Positions 1-11,064 of a stretch of DNA of 64,000 bases are shown piece by piece. Source of the stretch: Emydura subglobosa. Lineage: Eukaryota; Chordata; Testudines; Chelidae. A program made the position numbers and the translations under genes. Every line of letters starts with the position of its first letter. Within the stretch, counting starts at the first letter, position 1. The notes under the pieces were generated by a model, which did no database searches, was not told the origin of the DNA, and worked only from the letters and a program-made list of their open reading frames with translations. The DNA lies in contig ML680086.1 of NCBI GenBank assembly GCA_007922225.1, positions 9,365,472 through 9,429,471 on the forward strand. The letters are read 5' to 3'.

Positions 1-203
1 CATGGAGAATAGGTCCATCAATGGCTATTAGCCCGGAGGGGCAGGGATTGCTGTTTGCCAGAAGCTGGGAATGAGTGACAGGATGGGTCACTTGATGATT
101 GTTCATTCCCTCTGAAGCACCTGGCATTGGCCACTGTCGAAAGACAGGATACTGGGCTAGATGGACCATTGGTCTGACCCAGTAAGGCCATTCTTACGTT
201 ATG
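1..203 (-). mobile_element. CR1 LINE 3' end, truncated at the window edge
   Basis: Read on the minus strand it gives the familiar turtle/crocodilian CR1-type tail: CCATACTGGGTCAGACC-like start, ATCTAGCCCAGTATCCTGTC, CAGTGGCCAATGCCAGGTGC, TTCCCAGCTTCTGGCAAACA. It runs off the left end. A second copy is at 47425. Confidence 0.85.
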
Positions 204-554
204 TTTTTAAGTTATGAAATTATGCAAACACACCTGTTGTTACCCTTACTTCACTTATACCACTGCTGCATATTGTGTAAACCCCATAATGTGCCTTCTC
301 TGGAGCAGCAACTGGCCCTGTATTTGTTTGTACAGCTTCTAATATAATGCACCCTAATCATCCCATCTGGGATCCTTGTTTACTACTGCAATAGAAATAA
401 GAATGCCTACATATATGTAAAATAAACCAAAGCTAGTCCAGGTTTACACTTGCCAGCTCTGAGAGTGTCCTTTTCAAAGGAGAGGACATAGCCACGGTAA
501 GAGGTTTTCAACAAAAAGTTAAATGCTTTCTTAAAAGTCCAGGAATAAACATAA

Positions 555-688
555 GGCTTCTTTGAAGGGTAAACACGCCTTTATTTTCATACAGCTTTCA
601 TCCAGGAGGACCCCAATGCCATTTACAAAAAACAGAAGTTATTTCATCCAGGACTGAATGCAGCCACCTATAGGGTGGAATGCAGCAG
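555..688. repeat. Old repeat flanking the fold-back locus
   Basis: TTCATACAGCTTTCATCCAG, ATGCCATTTACAAAAAAC and CAGCCACCTATAGGGTGGAA. The last motif recurs as CAGCCACCTATTGGGTGGAA at about 38746, so this belongs to an interspersed family. Confidence 0.5.
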
Positions 689-1159
689 TGGGAGGGGCTG
701 GGGGTGTGCGGCTTGAGGGTTGCAGGAGGGTGTGGGGGGGGAACGCTATCCAGCGTGGAGGGAGCGTCTCTGGAGGGCATTGCCAGGGAAGGCGAGTGAG
801 TCCATGCGTGGGGGTGGAGGTCTGGGGAGAACAGTGGCGTACGGGGGGATATGTGGGTTGGGGGACGCTATCCATGGTGGAGGGGGTCCCTGGGAGGTTG
901 AGGAGGGAGGGTCCCTGGGGGGTACTTGTCAGGGAAGGCAAGTGGTCCATGTGTGGGGGTGGAGGTCTGGGGGTACAGTGGCATGCCACCGCGAGGGGGG
1001 GTCCCTGGGAGGCGTTTGCTAGGGAGGGCGAGTGAGTCCCTGTGTGGGGGTGTGAGTGGAGGTTGGGGGAGAGGCGATAGGAGATGCATATGTGGGCATG
1101 AGGGCACATTTCAATGCAATGCATAGTAAAGTCATTGGGGGCAGGATCCAGCAGGAAAG
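689..1159 (+). repeat. Left arm of a 471-base inverted repeat
   Basis: This G-rich arm is the reverse complement of 1569-2039 over its full length, with no length difference: paired positions sum to 2728 at every point checked, including the run of eight G's at 734-741. It contains about three divergent units of 110-140 bases sharing CAGGGAAGGC-AGTG-GTCCATG and GTGGGGGTGGAGGTCTGGG. Six-frame translations give the same open frames in both arms. Confidence 0.95.
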
Positions 1160-1568
1160 CGGTCGTGGCGGACGCAGCTCCAGACGCCGCGAAGACCACC
1201 GCGAGAGAAGACGGGACCGGCCCGCCAACCGACCGTGAGAGGCACCGGACTACCGAGAGACATTTCACCCCGTACGGACCTATGTATTCTGCTTACTGAA
1301 CCATACCCCCAATGCCCCCACTGTACACTGAAATGCTCCCTCATGCCCATATATGTCTCTCTCTGTAACCCTTAAGCCCAACATCACCACGCCCCATCCG
1401 GGATACTGCAGCCCACCCCACCCCATCACTGCCCTCCCCAGGCCCCCATTCCCACCCCCACGCATGGACTCACTCGCCGCGGAAGAAGACGGGACTGACC
1501 TGCCAGTCGACCATAAGGAACACTGGACTAATGAGAGTCATTTCACCCCACATGGACCTATATATTCT
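1160..1568 (+). repeat. Spacer of the fold-back locus, part of a 288-base tandem repeat
   Basis: The spacer begins with a GC-rich unit (GAAGACGGGAC at 1207) whose order of motifs recurs 288 bases later from 1495: GAAGACGGGAC, CATTTCACCCC, GGACCTAT, CCTCATGCCCA. The second unit runs on into the right arm. The spacer also carries CCCACCCCCACGCATGGACT, a motif of the arms. Confidence 0.8.
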
Positions 1569-2039
1569 CTTTCCTGCTGGATCCTGCCCCCAATGACTTT
1601 ACTATGCATTGCATTGAAATGTGCCCTCATGCCCACATATGCATCTCCTATCGCCTCTCCCCCAACCTCCACTCACACCCCCACACAGGGACTCACTCGC
1701 CCTCCCTAGCAAACGCCTCCCAGGGACCCCCCCTCGCGGTGGCATGCCACTGTACCCCCAGACCTCCACCCCCACACATGGACCACTTGCCTTCCCTGAC
1801 AAGTACCCCCCAGGGACCCTCCCTCCTCAACCTCCCAGGGACCCCCTCCACCATGGATAGCGTCCCCCAACCCACATATCCCCCCGTACGCCACTGTTCT
1901 CCCCAGACCTCCACCCCCACGCATGGACTCACTCGCCTTCCCTGGCAATGCCCTCCAGAGACGCTCCCTCCACGCTGGATAGCGTTCCCCCCCCACACCC
2001 TCCTGCAACCCTCAAGCCGCACACCCCCAGCCCCTCCCA
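1569..2039 (-). repeat. Right arm of the 471-base inverted repeat
   Basis: The C-rich complement of 689-1159. The match breaks at both ends: C1160 against A expected on the inner side, and G688 against A on the outer side. Confidence 0.95.
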
Positions 2040-3130
2040 TGGGCCAAAGCTCATCCCCAATCAGCCACCATTCCCCCCCGCACTGCGTGTCATCCCCGGA
2101 TGCTGTATTACTGTACTTTTTTGAACCTTGACATTTGCTTTATTGTTTTGTGCTTAAACATCTCCTAATATAACAGCACATAGCAACTATACAACAGGAT
2201 AGGTTAAAAATACATTGTATATAAGCAAACCCAAAGGTGAGAGGATGGAGATGGAGTAATGTCTTCCCCCCGCCCCCAAGAGTGGCATGGGATGACCCTC
2301 TATAATCACAACTTGTAAGGCCTTAACAAAAGAAACACGCAACCCTTCCTATACTATAGCAAAGCACACAGTGTCCTTTGAACAAGAGCACATTAAAGAT
2401 TCATCAACACATTTTGAAAATGCCCTAGCTTCTCAAGGATGTTCTTAATTTGATATCAAGGTTTAAGGGCATTTGGTGTATAACATCTTGTAAGGGTACA
2501 AGTATTTATGTTACTTTCTTTGCAAGAGAGTTGTGTTGGGTTTCCGGCATTTACTGACATCCTTCTAGCTGTGAAGTCTCTCTACCCCAAAAAGGCCAAA
2601 GCTCTACAAAATCATTTTCCACCTGGTTAATTTTCTTTTTTTAAATCAAAACATTTCTAAGAAAATCCAGTATCCAGACATGTGTTTTTAACTGTAAACC
2701 ACTCACAAAAGTCAAGGATTTAAAGGAGTGGCATGTCAGATCATACCACCTATGAAGGTGCCAATTTAAAATATGCTATCCCACACTACTGCGATTCTCA
2801 CCCATGTGTTCATCTCCTTTCAGATGGAATCACAATTTTCTTTGGCAGGGTTGACGAGTGCCCTGTATGTGAAATCTTAGGAGCAAGACTGAAGAATGAG
2901 AGACATACTTAAGTGGCAAGTTAGCTAGCCACAGCCACTCCCAGGCCCATCTGTGATAACTATTACTGTAACTTTTAGTGGCATTTTACATTTGATATTT
3001 TCATTTCCTCACCATCCATCCAAAAGTAGTTTTCAATGCAGGCTTTAAAGTTAAGTTGGGGCAAAGGGATGTAACTCAACTCTACCTTAAAGAGAAGCTT
3101 AGCAGAATTTGATTTTTAAAAAAATACGTT
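2040..3130. other. Intron/intergenic, nothing specific
   Basis: AT-rich single-copy-looking DNA. No credible exon or repeat was recognised on either strand. Confidence 0.6.
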
Positions 3131-3530
3131 TATATCTATATATATTTACAGATAATAGTGATGTTTTTTTTAGGCTTTTTTCTATTTTTAGAGATTTAAA
3201 TTTTCAGTTGTGTGAAACTGGGGAGGGGTGAGAGAATTTAATGACAGTAGGCACTGATTTAAAGAAGTTAAAGCTTTATTAATTGTTAACACAAATTTGT
3301 CAACATCACGTCAAAATATACAAAGCAAACATCCATAAATCAAACTCTAATAAGTTCTCAAGGAGCATTTTTCTTATTTTGTCTATCTACATTTCAATGG
3401 TCATCGTTGGAAATATTTTTTCATTGGTTTGTGTGCGCATGGTTAAAAAGACGTTTACCACCATTTACTGGTAAAAATTGATTACTTCAAAGCCTACCTA
3501 CAGGTAAGCTTTCTGGACATGTATCTTCAT
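3130..3530 (+). repeat. Unclassified interspersed repeat, copy 1
   Basis: The best part (3285-3480) aligns with 10875-11045 in the same orientation: both contain GTCAAAATATACAAAG, CTAATA-GTTCTC-AG-AGCATTTT and TCTGTCTATCT-like stretches. The AT-rich 5' part resembles 10670-10830 more loosely. No open frame or family was recognised. Confidence 0.6.
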
Positions 3531-3921
3531 TTTGGGAAGCAGGCAGGGCTCTGGTTCAACTGGCATGTGGCAGTAGAGCAGTTTGAGAGGTGTCAACATG
3601 CCATCTTATTCTTCAGAATCTCAGCTTTCATTTAAAAAACCCAATTATGTCTCTAGAAGTTACAGTTGAAGAAAATCTCAACTGTGAACCAAACAACTGT
3701 CAGAGATGCCTAAACACAGAAGTCTGCAGAAAGCTAGGAACGATATATTAGAGATGCAACTGAATGCATTAAAGATTGTGAAGTGCTCAGATGCTGTGGT
3801 AATGGAACCATATAGGTTCCTGAAACTGACAGAACTGCCCCTTTCATCTCAATGAGCTATTACTTGTTTCAGATACCAAGTGATACATTTTTATCAACAC
3901 TCTTAATTTCATTCCTCATGG

Positions 3922-3959
3922 GGTGTGTGTGTGTGTGTGTGTGTGTGGGGGGGGGGGGG
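3922..3959. repeat. (GT)n followed by a G run
   Basis: About twelve GT units pass into 13 or more G's. A further G-rich tract with runs of 7 and 9 G's is at 4131-4152. Confidence 0.95.
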
Positions 3960-5220
3960 TGGTGTCATAGATTTGTACATTTTACTGCAAATGACCTCAT
4001 TTTGGTGCCACAAGCAGAGGGCATTTAGGCGATACAGCATAACACCCCCAACTTAATTAAAAAAACAAGAAAAAAAAAAAGACCCAGGTTCAACTAGCCT
4101 AGCAGAGCCTAGAAGCACACTGAAGCCCTACTGGGGGGGTTGGGGGGGGGGAGCAGAAGGGAGCTCAGGAAGCCCAGTAGAATTTAAAGTTACATGATCA
4201 TATTTTAAACATTTGCACACTTTTGAGAACTCTTATGGGTGGAATTTGAAAGAGAACCATACTGCTGTCTCTAATGTGACCCCTGTATGCATGTTAAAAA
4301 AATCCTACACAGAACAGAATCCCCTGGAGGTATGGTCAATAAGTATATGTGACACACAGCAACCACTGCCAACTAAATGCTAGCACAGTCCCGGCACGCA
4401 GCAGATTTTCCAAATTGCAAAAGGTTTGCAGTATCAAGAGTTCATCTTGCCCCTAAAGCTAAATTGAAGTGTGTCAACAACTTGATAGTTTGCTTTTGTT
4501 TGCAGAGGATGAGGAGAGAGAGCGTTGAGGGAACCAATTAAAAAAAAAAGGATGACAGTAGTCCTTTAAAAACAGCACCACTGATGTGACAGAATTAATT
4601 CCCTCATTCAAAGGCCATGCACGATTTGTTTACTACATGGTTTCTGCTCTACAGACACAACGTGAGAGTTTATGCTAATATCTATCTTTCCCCACCCCTT
4701 ATGCACACATCAAAGCAGTCCTTTAATTCACAGCAGTGATGAGCTGGCTCTGCCCCAGCCATGAGTCATCCCTGTCGCAGAAGGAGGAAGCGACTCATTT
4801 GGCTGCCTTGAGACAGGAAGGATGCTGACAAAGGGGACCAAGGAGTGTGGACCACTTACCCACAGAAGCCATTAGCATTCATGGGGAACCATACATTGCA
4901 ATGCCCTTGAGTGTTACACAGACAAACATTGCACTGTAATTGTTTTTCAGTCTTCCATTTTTGTAATAGTTCACTTGTCTACACTTTTTTGAAAAAATCT
5001 CTTGCTGTTGCAGCTCCAATGACCCCATCACAAGTCATTAGCAAGGATCTGGCGGACTTCAGCACTACAGTCACAGACCACTGCAACCAGAACTAAAGCC
5101 ATGTTTACATTTGGAGTGCTTTGTATGTTTAGGTATACCATGCGCTATACCAGCAAAGAACTCCTAATACAGCCAGTTTATATCAGCAAAACAGTTCATC
5201 CCTGTAGGCAAAATAAGGTA
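3960..5220. other. Intronic, low-complexity tracts only
   Basis: It holds an A run (4061-4081) and a double G run (4131-4152). Short open frames have no protein-like features. Confidence 0.55.
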
Positions 5221-5224
5221 TATT

Positions 5225-5735
5225 GGAAAAAGTGTTTTATCAGTAGAGCCATATCTACACTAAGGGCTTTTGCCAGTACAGCTATGTTGCTCAGGGATTA
5301 CACATTTCATATCCACGACTGACATAGCTATGCGAGCAGAAGTTTGTACTGTAGACAGGACCTAAATGAGTAACTATTAGTTGGCCTCAGTGGTTAGCAT
5401 CTGGGGACTAACCACTAGACTGGGGAATGGGGGAGACATACCTTGAACATGGTCAGTTCTACATTCATAAATTACATGAACCAAACTACATCACTCAGCT
5501 GTGAAAAATTCTGTGCCCTGATCACCACAGTTAGATTGACCTAACCCTCTCTGTAGACACAGAGATTGACAGAAGTTACTACCTCTTGGAGATTTGGATT
5601 AACTACATTGATGGAAAACCCCTTGGCTGACATAGGAAGTGTCTACATTATGGCGCTACATCAGTACAGCTGTGCTGCAGTGTAGACATACTCTGACAGT
5701 AGCCAACATGGAAGTACACGTAGGTAGGCCTCAAG
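5225..5735. mobile_element. Degenerate small terminal-inverted-repeat elements (GTCTACACTA family)
   Basis: Fragments show the family ends and inner motifs: ATATCTACACTAAGGGC (about 5252), GTACTGTAGACAGGACCTAA (about 5346), ACATAGCTATGCGAGCAGAA, GTGTCTACATTATGGCGCT and GCTGCAGTGTAGACATA (about 5680). The copies overlap and cannot be separated cleanly. Confidence 0.6.
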
Positions 5736-5739
5736 GAGT

Positions 5740-8700
5740 TTCCAGCACTGACACTGCCATGCTACCCAAACCTGCTCTTAAGAGACCAGTGACTGGCTGA
5801 TATTAGTGTTCCTATCATTGCACCACAGATGGGAGCAATGGAAAAGTGTTAATATCATGTTGACAAAGCCAGAGATATTACAGAATGACTCCACTTTGCA
5901 GCCCACTATTCTAAAGGTGACTATGCTAATTCCAGTCCTCAGTCACATTACAGCTGTGACGCTAGGCCCAAAAAAGCCAAGCAACTTTACAAATTGCATG
6001 GCCCAACTCTGACCTTCCAAGGTATATTATAGGAAAACAGAATGGTGGTGAGGATCATTCTTTTTAAGTAGACTAGAGCTTTGACAAGGCAAGTGTATTG
6101 TTGGTAGTTACTTGATGTTGTTTACGTATCCCTTGTTAGAGGTTAGCAGTGTAGATAAACTGTTTTGCTGTCTACTGATTAAGAGTTCAAAAGGAACATA
6201 TGAACATTTAGATGGAACTTTGAAAGTAACAATACTATTGCTTGTATTTCTCTTTGAAGTTTAGGTAGTAAATACCTGTAAATGGCCAATTACCTTGTGC
6301 TATTGTAACTAGTTAAAAGTATGCACAGGACATAGGAGATGATACTTCAGAGTCCCAAGTAATCATCTACTAATTGTTCAAGGAGGCACCTGCTGTCAAG
6401 AAAGTATGCATTAGCCTGCAGTGGATCTATAAAAGACCCTAGTGGACTGATCCTTTTTATCTCAAATCTGTTCAAGCTCATTAGGGAAAGTTTGGACTGC
6501 AAGACAGATCCCAGCACCAGCCTGGAATCACCCTGTTCAAATCCTCCCATGAGAATTAGCAAATTCTGCATGTGGATTATTGAGTCTTCCTTTCTCTGGA
6601 CTGGATTTCTAACAAAGAAGCTCTAAACAAGGACTGATGACCCCCAAAGCTCTTTGGGTAATTTCAGAAACTTTGCAATTTAAGAATTTTGCAATTCAAT
6701 TATCTTCTCTACTTTGAAACTGACCTAAGAGCTTTATTTTCATCTGTGTATGTATGCTGACCTTTTAACGATTACTTTCAATCCTTTTTAAAAAATAAAC
6801 ATTAGTTTAGTTAATAAGCATTGGCTTTAAGCGTGTATTTGGGTAAGATCTGAACTATTAATTGACCTGTTTGTTAATGTAACTTTTTTACATATGATGG
6901 ATAAAGATTTTCAGTAAGTCCCATCATATTTGACTTGGCTGTCTGGGGGCTAACCAAAGGGCTGGATAGTTTTAAGGGAACTGGGTTTTGTCTACTGAAT
7001 GACCAGTGAGGTCATCAGAACCTGTTTGTTGCTGGCTTGGTATACCTTATTGGAAAAAAAAACAAAAAAAAAAAACCCCACCAGTATTTAGGGCTTTGCC
7101 TGCCCATTCTTTTGCTATCTCAGCATGGCTCCCCTGGAGGATATCACCACAACCAATTTCCCCTCTCACTTTCAAATATACTTCACAGCAATTTAAAAAT
7201 ACTTCCTCCCTAAAAATATAAAGGCTGTGCAACAAAAAAAAAATCCTCAAAGCATTCCATCTGGGATGCTCTTTTGTCCATAGGCAGAGGGATTAGCTGG
7301 ACAGAATTATGCCACAACATAAATTTCTTCCTTACCCTTTGCCAGTGTTCTAAATAAGGAATGAAAGATCTTGCAATTTTATATTCTGTAGCATAACTGA
7401 AGACAAACACTTGACAGTCTTTATGCATTTAATCTTCAAACCATTTAACAAAACTAACCAATTAATTTTGTGTCTTATTTTACTCCACACTGTTTCAAGA
7501 ATATCTTGCAGCAGCAGTTCCACAAGTTAGTTATGTACTGCATATAATATACACCTTTTGTTTTAAATTTGCTGCCATTTAGTTTCATATAATGCCCTCT
7601 TATTCTTGTATTATGGGATGGGATGAGGAGCACTCAACAGGCCTTTGCTTTACTGTTCATTATTTTAACATTGAAAAGGAAATAAGAGACTATAATAGCC
7701 ACACAAAGTAATCCCCATTCAAGAAATGCAAAGAGGCTGAAGACCATGGGTAAGGTCCACTCTAGAGGAATACAGGCTTAGGTTAAACAAAGTGACATGG
7801 GGAAAATGGAATTTAGTTTGAATTGTATTCGTTTTGCGTAAACTACTGAAGGCAGGCAGGCAGCAATCCATGTTTTAATTTGCTGTCCTTTTGAAGAGGG
7901 AAAGGAAATCATTCCCCCGTAAATTTTTCACATGCAGGTGGATGAGATTTTTTTAAATTAGAGTTTCAATTATGCAAAGATGACTGGCAACAGGATTGCT
8001 AGACACCAAGGCAGAGATGCAACACAATGAAAACCTAGGCTCTGTCATCTGCGGAGAGGGCACTTTTCTTGCAAAAATCCTTCAGCCCCACCTCAGTGGT
8101 TATCCTTCAGCCCACCACTTGCCCAACACTTTCCGTTGCTATAGCCTTCTTTCTGAGGGCTGCAGGAGCATAAGGAAGAGTTCAAGAGAGCAGAATCACA
8201 CCTATTATTGTTCTTGCATAATAAAACATATTTTCGCTAGCTCAATCAGTCCAGCCTTAGCAATGGTGGGAAGTTTTTGAAAAACTGCCAAGTTGCAAAG
8301 ACAACACAGTTTCAACTCCACCAGTGTTTTCAATCTTTGGAACCTCTAGTGTAGATGGGTTACCATCACTTTAAGCATAAAATTTAGCACTGCTTAAGAA
8401 GATCTAGCTGACATGGCTGAAAAGGCTAATGACTGGCAGTGGCTTGCCAACACAAGGCTTTCATTGTTATCAGCAGTGGAGCTGAATCAGTGTTAGCAAT
8501 GGTAGAAAATTTTGTGCAATATTTCCCTAAAGTATGCAAGGCTTTGTGGGATTGTTCCCATTTACTGAGAGAACAGAAAATAATTTTGGAAAGCCTCTAA
8601 TTCTCCAATCCACTTTAAATAAGTGATGCATCCAAATAAATTTCTGTTGAACTGGCTGGAAAGAGCCATGTAAGGAAAAAAAGAAGAAATTTCTTCTCCT

Positions 8701-10665
8701 TACAACACCAAGGTTCCCTACACACACTGTTCCACAAATATACCCCTGTGATGGTAGAGTTGGGATAATTCTCTCCTGGGCTCTGCCACTGTCATTTGCT
8801 CCCAGGTTACCAGCCCAGCTGCTGTGTCTATAGAAGGAACCATTCAGTAATGTGAATGTAACACATTAACCACCAAAACATATGGTGAACTATTGCCAGA
8901 AAACGATGCAACTAACTCTCCACGCCCATATGACTTTAAATTCTTCAGAAGCTAAAAACGAACCACACCCTGTACCCACAGGGCCAGTAATAGAGAGAAC
9001 ATGTGTGCATCAGCAAACAATACAAAGGAAAACAATGCAACAGAACCTCTCCACAAGCAAAATGGGAAATTCAGTATGTGGAGAGTCTCTGTTCTCCTCC
9101 CTGCTCTCACCCACCCCATTAAAAAATCCCAGATATTAGTCAAGCCAGTCTGTTCCATTGGACATTCGCTATCAGGCAATCAACACCCAAAATTTAGGTT
9201 TTGTAAGATTTTTATTGTTAATAAAGGTTTTAAGTTTTTGTTAGTGCAGGAGAAGCAGAAAGCTGACTGGAAACAAAAGTGAGCCTGACCAGGATACCTC
9301 CTTCTTTGCCCAAAGCTAAGAGTAAAAAAGTAATTAAAATTAGTAGAAAAGAAAAACTGATCATTAAAAAAATCCATTTTAACAAGCTAGTGTGGTAGTT
9401 ACAAAGGATTTTTATCCTAAGGGACAACTGCTCACTAGACTGTACAAACCTATGTGGCAACCAAAACCCACAATAGCAGATTTCCCAACTTGCCTGACAC
9501 ACTAGTTCGGACAGTTTTTAAAGCCTTGAGACTCACTCACCCACCAATAAAAAAGGACAAGCAACACATTTTCATAATGATATGGAAGGTTTTTAGCAAT
9601 GCAAATCCTTATTGTAACAGGAAACTGACCAAGTACACTTCGGCTGTCCAAACACCTTAGGCAAATGCTTTGAAAGCTTATGAAAATGTAGCTACCTCCA
9701 CCACATACAGCAGAGCACAGTTGGGTTAATTTGAAATATCCCTTCTTTCTTAGTGGCATAGTACATAAAGAAATAACAAAGAAAGCCATCATCTGTTTGA
9801 TAAATCTGCTGAGCCTTTTTTTGGTGTTCTCCAGCTTAAATTTTCTAAGAATTTTAAACATCAGGAACATTTTTAAAAACAATAGTTCCTTTTTATTTAG
9901 AGTGGGGTATCACTCAAAGCCTAGTAGGCGCTCTCTGGAAATGAGGGGGCAATTTCATTTACAAAGGAGCGACTATGCACACTGCTATTTACAAATGGAG
10001 TTCAGAGAACAAACCCCACAAGCATTAACACATTGGAGGCATAGTTATCTGTGACCCAAATGGCCCTAAGCAAGAGACAAGTTTTTCTTTACAGCCTGAT
10101 TCTTCTCTCCTACTAACTAAAGCCTCCCACAAATGACAAACTATTTGCTCACAATTTAAAGACTCCCCATAACCTTTAAGCTAAGGACCCAGACCACTAC
10201 AATTCACAGCAAGCGGAAGCAGCCCAAGAATGTTTGGCATCACGTAACGCAGTAGTACATTTCCAACCAAACCCATATCAAACTGCACCTGTAGCTTACA
10301 AGAGGCTGGGCACAGCTGTTTTAGTGCAAAAACCTTTCTGATAAGGGGAAGGTGGTGTTAGAAGGCTAACACATTTTCACCCCTTTCCTTGATTCAGCAG
10401 ATTTAATGGTGAACACATTTGAAAGATGAGTTCCCTGCCTCATTGCAGTGCTATTTTGTATCTGCTCTTATTCTGAGTGCTTTCTAGAACCTCCCTCTTC
10501 TCTTTCGGCCATTATGAATTCAGTATCTTCTGCATGACTTACTGACCATTTGACTTCCAAGGAGGATTAACAATAAACCAGAGAGAGACTGTACCAGAAA
10601 TATTAAAGCTACTACAGCATTGTGCATACGTACGGTTGGCAGAATACCATTTTTATTCTTCATAA
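5740..10665. other. Long AT-rich intronic stretch
   Basis: Apart from the CR1-like relic at 7500-7685 and an A-rich tract at 7051-7075, I see no exon with paired splice sites and no clear repeat. Confidence 0.5.
7500..7685 (+). mobile_element. Old CR1-like LINE fragment
   Basis: GCAGTTCCACAAGTTAG, TTTGCTGCCATTTAGTTTCA and TTCTTGTATTATGGGATGG follow the same order as the coding-edge/3' part of reptile CR1-like elements. It is strongly diverged. Confidence 0.5.
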
Positions 10666-10669
10666 TTTT

Positions 10670-11060
10670 GACAGATGATATAGATGTTTGCTTTTAAGCA
10701 TTTTATTTTTATCAATTTAAATTTTTACAACTGTGCAAAATGATAAGAATTTGTTTTATTTTTATTGATTTTTGTCTATTTTCCCTGTTGTGGAAACTTA
10801 TGAGGGTCTGATACTTATTGAACAGTTGAAGTTGAGATTCAAAAATTTTAAAACTTCATAATAATTAAAAACACAAATTGTCAGATTCACATGTCAAAAT
10901 ATACAAAGTTAATATCACAAATCATAGTCTAATAGGTTCTCGAGCAGCATTTTGCTTACTCTGTCTATCTGTACATTTTGACTATTATCAGTGGGAAGAT
11001 TTTTTTCAAGATTTTTTGTGTATGGTGAAATAGACATTTACCAACAAATCTAAATCCTCC
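10670..11060 (+). repeat. Unclassified interspersed repeat, copy 2
   Basis: Partner of 3130-3530, about 7.5 kb away. Shared blocks are GTCAAAATATACAAAG (10893), AATCATAGTCTAATAGGTTC and CATTTACCA. The edges are uncertain. Confidence 0.6.
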
Positions 11061-11064
11061 CAAG

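Noticed and set aside
598..2131. Long open frames (up to 209 codons) on both strands in the fold-back locus
   Set aside because: They are Pro/Thr/His- or Gly/Arg-rich translations of C- or G-rich tandem repeats, occur in mirrored pairs because of the inverted arms, and have no domain or splice support.
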